7,351 bases of DNA from Sulfurimonas sp. (GTDB taxonomy: Bacteria > Campylobacterota > Campylobacteria > Campylobacterales > Sulfurimonadaceae). Within the stretch, counting starts at the first letter, position 1. Each line of letters opens with the position of its first letter. Below, one piece after another: positions 1 through 5,168 of this stretch. The stretch lies in contig JAIOSY010000250.1 of assembly GCA_021107375.1 (NCBI GenBank), positions 1 to 7,351 on the forward strand, given 5' to 3'. Below the pieces are notes generated by a model. That model was not told where the DNA came from. It saw only the letters and a list, made by a program, of their open reading frames with translations, and did not search any database. A program made the position numbers and the translations under genes.

Positions 1-56
<56 letters not shown>

Positions 57-220
57 TTTAAGTCATTAATATTCTGGAAGCTGAAGTACAATTTTTATAC
101 TTACTTCATACAACTATATATATTTTATTATATAAAATGCTATATAGCTATCTAATCACAAAAAAACTAATATTATTATAGATAAAGAATTATTCAATTA
201 TTGCTTATTAAATCTCCGTA
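57..220 (+). other. AT-rich spacer between tRNA-Gly and tRNA-Thr
   Basis: No coding region is visible in these 164 bases. A 7-bp hairpin TGAAGTA (82-88)/TACTTCA (102-108) with a 13-nt loop lies downstream of tRNA-Gly but has no T-run after it, so it is at best a weak terminator or processing signal. ATTTTAT (122-128)/ATAAAAT (132-138) and the palindrome GCTATATAGC (139-148) follow. Possible -10 boxes for tRNA-Thr are TATACT (96-101, after a T-run), TATAAA (131-136) and TATAGA (177-182); none stands out. The tRNA may instead be co-transcribed with tRNA-Gly. Bases 175-207 are the left arm of the inverted repeat listed separately. Confidence 0.6.
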
Positions 221-295
221 GCTGTCGTGGCTCAGGGGTAGAGCACTTCCTTGGTAAGGAAGAGGCCGTGGGTTCAATTCCCACCGTCAGCACCA
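221..295 (+). tRNA. thrT: tRNA-Thr(GGU)
   Basis: This is a 75-nt threonine tRNA that reads ACC/ACU codons. The D stem is GCTC (230-233)/GAGC (241-244) with a short 7-nt loop. The anticodon stem CTTCC/GGAAG encloses TTGGTAA, anticodon GGT. The T stem GTGGG (268-272)/CCCAC (280-284) encloses TTCAATT. Acceptor strands GCTGTCG (221-227) and CGTCAGC (285-291) pair except for U225 against U287 (positions 5:68). Discriminator A292 precedes an encoded CCA. A hairpin AAAGTTA (297-303)/TAACTTT (313-319) follows just after the tRNA. The place before tuf matches E. coli thrT-tufB. Confidence 0.95.
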
Positions 296-330
296 TAAAG
301 TTAAGACTTTTCTAACTTTAAGCAATAATT

Positions 331-350
331 GAATGATTTTTGGGTATAAT
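331..350 (+). promoter_or_regulatory. Probable tuf promoter
   Basis: A perfect TATAAT (345-350) sits behind a T-run and G-run (337-344). No TTGACA-like -35 is seen. This T-run plus TATAAT layout is typical of sigma-70 promoters in Campylobacterota. Transcription would begin near 356-358, leaving a leader of about 30 nt carrying the GGAGGA ribosome site (376-381). The upstream half overlaps the right arm of the inverted repeat around tRNA-Thr. Confidence 0.75.
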
Positions 351-385
351 CCCGTTTCAATTCACATAAAAAGTCGGAGGACACT

Positions 386-1585
386 ATGGCAAAAGAAAAG
401 TTTGAGCGTAATAAACCGCATGTAAACATTGGTACTATTGGTCACGTAGATCATGGTAAAACAACATTAACAGCAGCAATTACTGCAGTATTAGCAGTAA
501 CGAATGGTGCAGAACTTATGGACTATGATCAGATTGATAATGCTCCAGAAGAGAGAGAGCGTGGTATTACTATCGCTACTTCACATGTTGAGTATGAGAC
601 TGACAAGCGTCACTATGCACACGTTGACTGTCCAGGTCACGCGGATTATGTTAAAAATATGATTACTGGTGCTGCTCAAATGGATGGTGCTATATTAGTT
701 GTTTCTGCAGCTGATGGTCCTATGCCACAAACTCGTGAGCATATCCTTCTTGCTAAGTACGTTGGTGTACCATATATCTTTGTTTTCATGAACAAAGAAG
801 ATATGGTTGATGATGAAGAGTTAATGGAATTAGTTGAGATGGAAATTCGTGAACTTCTTGATATGTATGATTTCCCAGGTGACGATACTCCAATCGTAGC
901 TGGATCTGCTCTTAAAGCTCTTGAAGAAGCTAAAACTGGTACACTTGGTGACTGGTCAGCTAAAATTATTGAGCTAATGAAACAAGTTGATGAGTATATT
1001 CCTGAACCTACTCGTGAAACTGATAAAGATTTCTTAATGCCTGTTGAAGATGTTTTTTCAATCTCTGGTCGTGGTACAGTTGTTACTGGTCGTATCGAGC
1101 GTGGTATTGTTAAAGTTGGTGAAGAGGTAGAAATCGTAGGTATCCGTGATACTCAGAAAACTACTGTTACTGGTGTTGAGATGTTCCGTAAAGAGATGGA
1201 TCAAGGTGAAGCTGGTGATAACTGTGGTATTCTTGTTCGTGGTATAGGTAAAGATGACGTTGAGCGTGGTCAAGTACTTTGTAAGCCAGGTTCAATCACT
1301 CCACACACTACATTTACTGCAGAAATTTATGTTCTAAGTAAAGATGAAGGTGGACGTCATACTCCATTCTTTAACGGTTACCGTCCTCAGTTCTACGTTC
1401 GTACTACTGATGTTACAGGTGCAATCACTTTACCAGAAGGTACTGAGATGGTTATGCCAGGTGATAACGTAAGTATTACTGCTGAGTTAATTCACCCAAT
1501 TGCAATGGAAAAAGGTACTAATTTCGCTATCCGTGAGGGTGGAAGAACTGTTGGTGCTGGTGTTGTTGCAGAGATTATTAAATAA
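386..1585 (+). CDS. tuf: Elongation factor Tu (EF-Tu)
   Basis: EF-Tu is the cytoplasmic GTPase that carries aminoacyl-tRNA to the ribosomal A site. The product is 399 residues, the usual length. GTP-binding motifs are all present: GHVDHGKT (19-26), RGITI (59-63), DCPGH (81-85) with catalytic His85, NKED (136-139) and SAL (174-176). Domain 2 (about 210-300) and domain 3 (about 305-399, with the conserved GGRHTPFF and [14 protein letters not shown] segments) follow intact. The ATG at 386 has a strong GGAGGA 4 nt upstream and gives the canonical [14 protein letters not shown] start. One oddity is Tyr125, where E. coli has Gln (Gln124 in mature numbering). The gene lies behind its own TATAAT promoter; a hairpin overlaps the stop, and rpmG follows after 42 nt. 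Identification is secure. Confidence 0.99.
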   Translation: MAKEKFERNKPHVNIGTIGHVDHGKTTLTAAITAVLAVTNGAELMDYDQIDNAPEERERGITIATSHVEYETDKRHYAHVDCPGHADYVKNMITGAAQMDGAILVVSAADGPMPQTREHILLAKYVGVPYIFVFMNKEDMVDDEELMELVEMEIRELLDMYDFPGDDTPIVAGSALKALEEAKTGTLGDWSAKIIELMKQVDEYIPEPTRETDKDFLMPVEDVFSISGRGTVVTGRIERGIVKVGEEVEIVGIRDTQKTTVTGVEMFRKEMDQGEAGDNCGILVRGIGKDDVERGQVLCKPGSITPHTTFTAEIYVLSKDEGGRHTPFFNGYRPQFYVRTTDVTGAITLPEGTEMVMPGDNVSITAELIHPIAMEKGTNFAIREGGRTVGAGVVAEIIK

Positions 1586-1608
1586 GTCGCTTTTGCGATT
1601 TATTTAAT
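1577..1608 (+). terminator. Hairpin overlapping tuf stop, attenuator-like
   Basis: A 14-bp stem with one G-U pair forms between 1577-1590 and 1595-1608 around a TTTT loop (core TCGC-TTTT-GCGA). It includes the last tuf codons and the TAA. The stem's 3' arm is T-rich, but no T-run follows; the next bases are the palindrome CCTTTAAAGG (1609-1618), which leads into the rpmG ribosome site. It is therefore more likely a partial terminator or 3'-end stabiliser than a full terminator. That would fit EF-Tu being needed far more than L33. The structure is seen; the function is inferred. Confidence 0.55.
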
Positions 1609-1627
1609 CCTTTAAAGGTAAGGTAAT

Positions 1628-1780
1628 ATGAGAGAAGCAATTCACTTAGGTTGTGAGAAATGTACTAGACGTAACTATCACACAACAAAAAATAAAAAAA
1701 CTCATACTGAAAAATTTTCAGTAAGAAAATATTGTAAGTTCTGTAGAGAGCATACTAATCATAAAGAGATGAAACTGTAA
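1628..1780 (+). CDS. rpmG: 50S ribosomal protein L33
   Basis: L33 is a small protein of the large ribosomal subunit near the tRNA exit site. The 50-residue product begins MREAIHLGCEKCTRRNYHTT and ends NHKEMKL, a usual L33 length. Cys9-x2-Cys12 and Cys36-x2-Cys39 make the zinc-binding pair of knuckles, so this is the zinc-containing (C+) form of L33. The remainder is rich in Lys, Arg and His, as expected for rRNA contact. The start ATG is preceded by an AAGGTAAGG ribosome site. The gene sits 42 nt after tuf and 23 nt before tRNA-Trp, most likely on the same transcript since no promoter with suitable spacing is seen between them. Confidence 0.96.
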   Translation: MREAIHLGCEKCTRRNYHTTKNKKTHTEKFSVRKYCKFCREHTNHKEMKL

Positions 1781-1803
1781 GGTTTCCCTCTCTTTATACA
1801 TCT

Positions 1804-1879
1804 AGGCGCATAGCTCCAATGGTAGAGCACCGGATTCCAAATCCGGGTGTTGCGGGTTCGAGTCCCCCTGTGCCTGCCA
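1804..1879 (+). tRNA. trpT: tRNA-Trp(CCA)
   Basis: This is a 76-nt tryptophan tRNA. Acceptor AGGCGCA (1804-1810) pairs with TGTGCCT (1869-1875) with one G-U pair, then discriminator G1876 and encoded CCA. The D stem GCTC/GAGC, the anticodon stem CCGGA/TCCGG with loop TTCCAAA (anticodon CCA), and the variable region GTGTT closely match bacterial tRNA-Trp. The T stem GCGGG (1852-1856)/CCCCC (1864-1868) holds one C-C mismatch (1853:1867, positions 50:64). The gene lies between rpmG and secE; with only 23 nt after rpmG it is probably cut from a longer transcript by RNase P and 3' processing. Confidence 0.95.
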
Positions 1880-1895
1880 CACATTTATTATTAGT

Positions 1896-1920
1896 AAGTC
1901 CTTAGGGCTTTATTTATAAT
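1896..1920 (+). promoter_or_regulatory. Hairpin and candidate secE-operon promoter
   Basis: AAGTCC (1896-1901) pairs with GGGCTT (1905-1910) around a TTA loop, making a small 6-bp hairpin just after tRNA-Trp. It is followed directly by TATTTATAAT, whose TATAAT (1915-1920) is a perfect -10 box behind a T-rich stretch; no -35 is seen. A start near 1926-1928 would leave about 20 nt before secE, with AGGAAAAG as ribosome site. It could let the secE-nusG-rplK genes be transcribed apart from tuf. In such AT-rich DNA a chance TATAAT is possible. Confidence 0.4.
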
Positions 1921-1945
1921 TAATGAATCTTCTAGGAAAAGATAA

Positions 1946-2125
1946 ATGGATATAAGTACACACATTAGAAATGCGAAATTAGAATTAACTAAAGTTATTT
2001 TTCCTACAAAGGGTCAAGTTAAACAAGCTTATATTGCTGTAGTTATAGTTGTTGCTGTTGTTGCTTCATTTTTAGCATTAGTTGATGTATTGATGTCATC
2101 AGTTATGTCTATGATTTTAGGTTAA
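1946..2125 (+). CDS. secE: Preprotein translocase subunit SecE
   Basis: SecE is the clamp-like inner-membrane subunit of the SecYEG channel. The 59-residue product starts MDISTHIRNAKLELTKVIFP. Residues about 7-27 form the charged amphipathic cytoplasmic helix, including the conserved E-L-x-K-V-x-(F/W)-P segment (13-20) and a basic stretch after it. A single membrane helix, rich in Val, Ala and Ile, spans about 29-50. This is the short one-helix form found in most bacteria, not the three-helix E. coli form. The ATG has TAGGAAAAG upstream. It is separated from nusG by 9 nt, so the two genes are surely co-transcribed; secE directly before nusG is a strong context marker. The gene is small, so identification rests on the motif and on neighbours. 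Confidence 0.95.
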   Translation: MDISTHIRNAKLELTKVIFPTKGQVKQAYIAVVIVVAVVASFLALVDVLMSSVMSMILG

Positions 2126-2134
2126 GGGGTTAAT

Positions 2135-2662
2135 ATGGCACATCAATGGTACTCTATTCAGACTTATGGAAATGACAGACAAGTAAGAGATGCAATTCTT
2201 AATATGATAGAAGAGTTTAAATTACAAGAATTTATTGAAGAAGTTATTGTTCCTACTGAAGATGTTATTGAAGTAAAAGATGGAAAGAAAAAAGTAACAG
2301 AAAGATCTCTTTATTCAGGTTATGTTTTTGCTAAAATTGATTTAAACACAGAGATTCAACATATGGTTCAATCAATTCCAAAAGTATCTGGTTTTATTGG
2401 TGAAGCAAATAGACCAACACCTTTAAGTGAACACGATATTAATGTAATTTTAGATCGTGTAAATAATCGTGCTGCACCTAAACCAAAAGTATTTTTTGAT
2501 AATGGTGAGACTGTTCGTATTATAGATGGTCCATTTGCAAACTTTACTGGTACGGTGGATGAATATGATTTAGAGCATGGTACTCTAAAACTTAATGTTT
2601 CGATTTTTGGTAGAGCTACACCAGTAGATATCTCTTACACTCAAGTCGAAAAAATAATTTAA
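2135..2662 (+). CDS. nusG: Transcription termination/antitermination factor NusG
   Basis: NusG binds RNA polymerase to adjust pausing and links it to Rho or to the leading ribosome. The product is 175 residues, the usual length. The NGN domain covers about 1-110: it starts AHQWYSIQTYGND and contains the conserved ERSLYSGYVFAK segment (56-67) and the IPKVSGFIG segment (81-89). A linker rich in Pro and Lys (about 112-119) leads to the KOW domain (about 122-175), with GETVRIIDGPFANFTGTV (124-141) and the final FGRATPVDISYTQVEKI. AGGGGT precedes the ATG. It follows secE by 9 nt and precedes rplK by 21 nt, a classic order. Confidence 0.98.
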   Translation: MAHQWYSIQTYGNDRQVRDAILNMIEEFKLQEFIEEVIVPTEDVIEVKDGKKKVTERSLYSGYVFAKIDLNTEIQHMVQSIPKVSGFIGEANRPTPLSEHDINVILDRVNNRAAPKPKVFFDNGETVRIIDGPFANFTGTVDEYDLEHGTLKLNVSIFGRATPVDISYTQVEKII

Positions 2663-2683
2663 CTCAAATAAAAGGAAACAAAC

Positions 2684-3109
2684 ATGGCAAAAAAAGTAAT
2701 GGACTATATTAAGTTACATATTGATGCTGGTAAAGCAAACCCTGCACCACCAGTAGGACCAGCTCTAGGGCAGCGTGGTGTTAACATCATGGAATTCACT
2801 AAAGCATTTAATGAAAAAACAAAAGATAAAATGGGATTTAAAGTTCCTGTTGTAATTACAGTTTATACAGATAGAAGTTTTACTTTTATCACTAAGCAAC
2901 CACCAGCATCTGCACTTCTTATGAAAGCTGCTGGACTTAAAAAAGGTACTGATAATCCTCTTAAAAATAAAGTTGGAAAAATCACTCGTGCTCAATTAAT
3001 GGAAGTTGTTGATGCAAAAATCGCTGACTTAAATACTGATGATAAAGATATGGCTGCTAATACTTTAGCTGGTACAGCTCGTTCAATGGGTATTGAAGTA
3101 GTAGACTAG
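2684..3109 (+). CDS. rplK: 50S ribosomal protein L11
   Basis: L11 binds the GTPase-associated region of 23S rRNA at the stalk base and takes part in factor binding and the stringent response. The product is 141 residues, the usual size. The N-terminal domain holds the proline-rich [16 protein letters not shown] (20-35), the segment linked to thiostrepton sensitivity and still having Pro22 and Pro23. [19 protein letters not shown] follows, then the C-terminal rRNA-binding domain ending [10 protein letters not shown]. The ribosome site is AAAGGAAA before the ATG. It is co-transcribed with nusG (21-nt gap) and followed after 86 nt by rplA. Confidence 0.99.
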   Translation: MAKKVMDYIKLHIDAGKANPAPPVGPALGQRGVNIMEFTKAFNEKTKDKMGFKVPVVITVYTDRSFTFITKQPPASALLMKAAGLKKGTDNPLKNKVGKITRAQLMEVVDAKIADLNTDDKDMAANTLAGTARSMGIEVVD

Positions 3110-3195
3110 GTACTCCTTGGTTGAGTATTAAAAATTATAATCATATACCACAGTGATTTAAAATAGTGTGGAAGAATTTATAAGGAAATTTGAAA
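3110..3195 (+). promoter_or_regulatory. rplK-rplA spacer, possible promoter or L1 target
   Basis: These 86 bases hold two possible hairpins: TACTC (3111-3115)/GAGTA (3123-3127), and CCACA (3148-3152)/TGTGG (3167-3171) with a 14-nt loop. A TATAAT (3136-3141) lies between them and could drive rplA; no -35 or T-run is seen. L1 represses its own operon in several bacteria by binding a leader RNA that mimics its rRNA site, but I cannot match that motif here. The AAGGAA at 3182-3187 decides the rplA start: it is 8 nt from ATG 3196 but only 2 nt from an in-frame TTG at 3190. Confidence 0.35.
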
Positions 3196-3888
3196 ATGAG
3201 TAAAAGATATAAATCATTATTAGAAAAAATTGATAATACAAAAGCTTACACTGTAGCTGAAGCATCGGCTTCAATGAAAGATTTAAAGAGTGCAAAATTT
3301 GATGAGACTATTGAAATTGCAATGAATTTAAATGTAGATCCAAGACATGCTGACCAAATGGTTCGTGGTGCAATTGTACTTCCTAATGGAACTGGTAAAA
3401 CTGTTCGTGTTGCAGTATTTGCTAAAGGTGTTAAAGCTGATGAAGCTAAAGCAGCTGGTGCTGATATCGTTGGAACTGATGATTTAGTTGCACAAATCAA
3501 AGAGGGAATCTTCAATTTTGATGTAGTTGTTGCTGCTCCTGATTGTATGGGACTTGTTGGTCAGATTGGTCGTATTTTAGGGCCAAAAGGTTTAATGCCT
3601 AACCCTAAAACTGGTACTGTTACACCAGATGTTGCTACTGCTGTTAACAATGTTAAAGGTGGTCAAGTTGCATTTAGAGTTGATAAAAAAGGTAACATCC
3701 ATGCAGGTATCGGTAAAGCAAGTTTTGATACTGATAAAATAGCTGAAAATATTACAGCTTTTGTTGCTGCTATCAACAAACAAAAACCAGCATCTGCAAA
3801 AGGTCGTTATATTAAAAATGCTGCTCTTAGTTTAACTATGAGTCCAGTTATTAAATTTGATTTATCAGAATTAGCAGATATTAAATAA
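3196..3888 (+). CDS. rplA: 50S ribosomal protein L1
   Basis: L1 forms the mobile L1 stalk that guides deacylated tRNA out of the E site, and in many bacteria it represses its own mRNA. With the ATG at 3196 the product is 230 residues ([13 protein letters not shown]...), the usual length and start; the in-frame TTG two codons upstream is too near the AAGGAA ribosome site. The family signature [19 protein letters not shown] spans 125-143, within domain II. The rRNA-binding domain I is split between the N-terminal part (about 1-65) and the C-terminal part (about 160-230), as is normal for the family. The gene lies between rplK and the rplJ leader. Confidence 0.98.
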   Translation: MSKRYKSLLEKIDNTKAYTVAEASASMKDLKSAKFDETIEIAMNLNVDPRHADQMVRGAIVLPNGTGKTVRVAVFAKGVKADEAKAAGADIVGTDDLVAQIKEGIFNFDVVVAAPDCMGLVGQIGRILGPKGLMPNPKTGTVTPDVATAVNNVKGGQVAFRVDKKGNIHAGIGKASFDTDKIAENITAFVAAINKQKPASAKGRYIKNAALSLTMSPVIKFDLSELADIK

Positions 3889-4053
3889 ATTTGAGTTAAA
3901 ACTAAAGTAATTTTTAGTGTCTTGGTTTTATCCAAGGCACTATAAAGTTACTACTTTGGTAACTGCATTTTATGGACTAGAGATAATAGGTGTATAGATT
4001 TATTTATACTTAATTTTCCTGTTTGAAGAATTGTCTAAAAGGAGAAAAATTTT
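3889..4053 (+). promoter_or_regulatory. Candidate L10 leader upstream of rplJ
   Basis: This 165-nt spacer occupies the place where the L10(L12)4 complex represses rplJL in other bacteria. A 10-bp stem AGTGTCTTGG (3916-3925)/CCAAGGCACT (3932-3941) with one G-U pair has a TTTTAT loop, and can be extended outward past one T-T mismatch to 3911/3946. A second hairpin, AGTTAC (3946-3951)/GTAACT (3959-3964), follows. A third weak one is GTATA (3992-3996)/TATAC (4005-4009). TTTTCCT at 4014-4020 could partly pair with the rplJ ribosome site AGGAGAAAA (4040-4048). TATACT (4005-4010) is a possible -10. Position and structure support a leader; I do not recognise the kink-turn consensus with certainty. 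Confidence 0.5.
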
Positions 4054-4539
4054 ATGACAAAAACACAAAAAGCTGAGATTATTGAAGTGCTTTCAAATGA
4101 ATTTCAAACTGCTCAAACTGTAGTTCTATGTGACTATAAAGGTTTAAGCGTTTCTGATTTAGAAGGTTTAAGAAAATTAGCTCGTGAAAAAGAAGCAAAA
4201 GTTCAAGTTGTTAAAAATACTTTAGCAACAATCGCACTTGAAAAAGCTAACTTAACTGGTATTGATATTAAAGATACAAATATATTTATTTGGGGTGAAG
4301 ATTCTGTTGCTACTTCTAAAGTAGTTTCTGATTTTGCTAAGAAAAATGAATTATTTGTAATTAAATCTGCATATGTTGATCGTGAAGTTGCTGATGCTGC
4401 TAAAGTTGAAGCATTTGCTAAACTTCCAGGTCGTGAAGAGTTACTTGCAATGCTTGCTGCTACTTGGATGGCACCTGTTGCGAACTTTACAATTGGTCTT
4501 GACGCATTAAGACAAAAAAAAGAAGAAGAATCTGCATAA
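4054..4539 (+). CDS. rplJ: 50S ribosomal protein L10
   Basis: L10 anchors the L7/L12 dimers to the stalk base of the large subunit and, with them, usually represses its own mRNA. The product is 161 residues, near the family norm. The N-terminal rRNA-binding domain (about 1-130) shows the conserved VVLCDYKGLSVSDLEGLRKL (23-42, here split over the segment) and VQVVKNTLATIAL (50-62). The C-terminal part is the helix that carries L7/L12 dimers, ending in the charged ALRQKKEEESA. AAGGAG (4039-4044) is well placed before the ATG. It follows a structured leader and precedes rplL by 45 nt, the invariable rplJ-rplL pair. Confidence 0.98.
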   Translation: MTKTQKAEIIEVLSNEFQTAQTVVLCDYKGLSVSDLEGLRKLAREKEAKVQVVKNTLATIALEKANLTGIDIKDTNIFIWGEDSVATSKVVSDFAKKNELFVIKSAYVDREVADAAKVEAFAKLPGREELLAMLAATWMAPVANFTIGLDALRQKKEEESA

Positions 4540-4584
4540 GCAATTCTACTTATTAAATTAAATAAAAAAATTAAAGGATTACAC

Positions 4585-4956
4585 ATGGCTGTAACTAAAG
4601 AAGACGTATTAGAATTTATTTCAGGACTTTCAGTATTAGAACTTTCTGAATTAGTAAAAGAATTTGAAGAAAAATTTGGTGTATCTGCACAACCTGTTGC
4701 TGTAGCTGGTGGAGCTGCTGCTGGTGGTGAAGCTGCTGCTGAAAAAACTGAATTTGATGTAGTATTAACTGATGTTGGTGCTAAGAAAATTGGTGTTATT
4801 AAAGCTGTTCGTGCTCTTACTGGTTTAGGACTAAAAGAAGCTAAAGAAGCTTGTGAAGGTTTACCATCTACAATCAAAGAAGCTGTAGATAAAGATGCTG
4901 CTGAAGAAGCTAAAGCTGCTCTAGAAGAAGCTGGTGCAACAGTAGAAGTTAAATAG
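4585..4956 (+). CDS. rplL: 50S ribosomal protein L7/L12
   Basis: L7/L12 is the multi-copy acidic stalk protein that recruits EF-Tu, EF-G and other factors. The product is 123 residues. It has the N-terminal dimerisation and L10-binding domain (about 1-33, [20 protein letters not shown]), a flexible Ala/Gly-rich hinge (about 38-53), and the globular C-terminal domain with [20 protein letters not shown] (54-73), [15 protein letters not shown] and a final [17 protein letters not shown] precedes the ATG. The codons for the Ala/Gly/Glu-rich parts are almost all GCT, GGT and GAA, as in highly expressed AT-rich genes. It ends at a TAG that begins the hairpin-rich spacer before rpoB. Confidence 0.99.
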   Translation: MAVTKEDVLEFISGLSVLELSELVKEFEEKFGVSAQPVAVAGGAAAGGEAAAEKTEFDVVLTDVGAKKIGVIKAVRALTGLGLKEAKEACEGLPSTIKEAVDKDAAEEAKAALEEAGATVEVK

Positions 4957-4971
4957 GTCTAACGGACCGTA

Positions 4972-5002
4972 CATCCAAAAAGAATTAAATTCTTTTTGGA
5001 TG
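4972..5002 (+). terminator. Perfect 14-bp hairpin after rplL, attenuator-like
   Basis: CATCCAAAAAGAAT (4972-4985) and ATTCTTTTTGGATG (4989-5002) are exact reverse complements around a TAA loop. The bases after it are CTTCCTTA, not a T-run, so termination would be partial at most. It begins 15 nt after the rplL stop and could stabilise the 3' end of the abundant rplJL message or lower the amount of rpoB transcript. Function is inferred from position and analogy with the E. coli rplL-rpoB attenuator. Confidence 0.5.
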
Positions 5003-5024
5003 CTTCCTTATTAATAGGAAAAAT

Positions 5025-5068
5025 GGGCGCTTTTGCGAAGAGAATTTACTCTCTTGGCAAAAGTGCCC
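5025..5068 (+). other. Long stem, possible RNase III processing site
   Basis: GGGCGCTTTTGC (5025-5036) pairs with GCAAAAGTGCCC (5057-5068) using one G-U pair; after a single G-G mismatch (5037:5056), GAAGAGA's AAGAGA (5038-5043) pairs with TCTCTT (5050-5055), leaving loop ATTTAC. Nearly 20 pairs of continuous RNA helix is about two helical turns, the kind of substrate RNase III cuts. The E. coli rplL-rpoB spacer is a known RNase III site. A possible 24-codon ORF (5023-5097) crosses it. Confidence 0.5.
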
Positions 5069-5168
5069 TTATGTCGTTTATAAGCACTATAAAATAAAAG
5101 CTCTATTTTAGAGCCCCTTAATCTATTCAAGGACGCTTGAATATGATACTAATTACTTATCGAGGTAG

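Larger units (their letters stand above)
175..350. repeat. Inverted repeat enclosing tRNA-Thr
   Basis: ATTCAATTATTGCTTA at 192-207 is the exact reverse complement of TAAGCAATAATTGAAT at 319-334. Allowing two G-U pairs, an RNA stem extends to 185-207 with 319-341 (23 pairs). With a one-base gap and a few mismatches the similarity reaches ATTATA at 175-180 and TATAAT at 345-350, the latter being the likely tuf -10 box. If tRNA-Thr and tuf are on one transcript, the stem would bracket the tRNA much as processing stems bracket rRNAs. It could instead be a duplicated, inverted promoter region. The sequence match is certain; the role is inference. Confidence 0.8.

Noticed and set aside
112..148. 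Run of AT-rich palindromes as a possible replication origin or recombination site
   Set aside because: No DnaA boxes, iterons, direct repeats or recombinase gene are present; such palindromes are common in AT-rich spacers.
221..295. tRNA-Thr as an integration site for a mobile element
   Set aside because: No integrase, no direct repeat of the tRNA 3' end and no foreign genes are seen; the flanking repeat is inverted and abuts the tuf promoter.
1058..1273. Open - strand frame inside tuf
   Set aside because: It is a low-complexity Thr/Asn-rich shadow of the EF-Tu coding strand, like similar - strand frames inside rplK and rplA.
1795..1800. TATACA as promoter for tRNA-Trp
   Set aside because: It lies 4 nt from the tRNA 5' end, so a start 6-8 nt downstream would fall inside the tRNA.
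4203..4877. Open 224-codon frame on the - strand across rplJ and rplL
   Set aside because: It is antisense to two certain ribosomal protein genes, its composition (Ser, Ala, Asn, Thr rich) is the mirror of their GCT/GAA/AAA codons, and it has no ribosome site or recognisable family.
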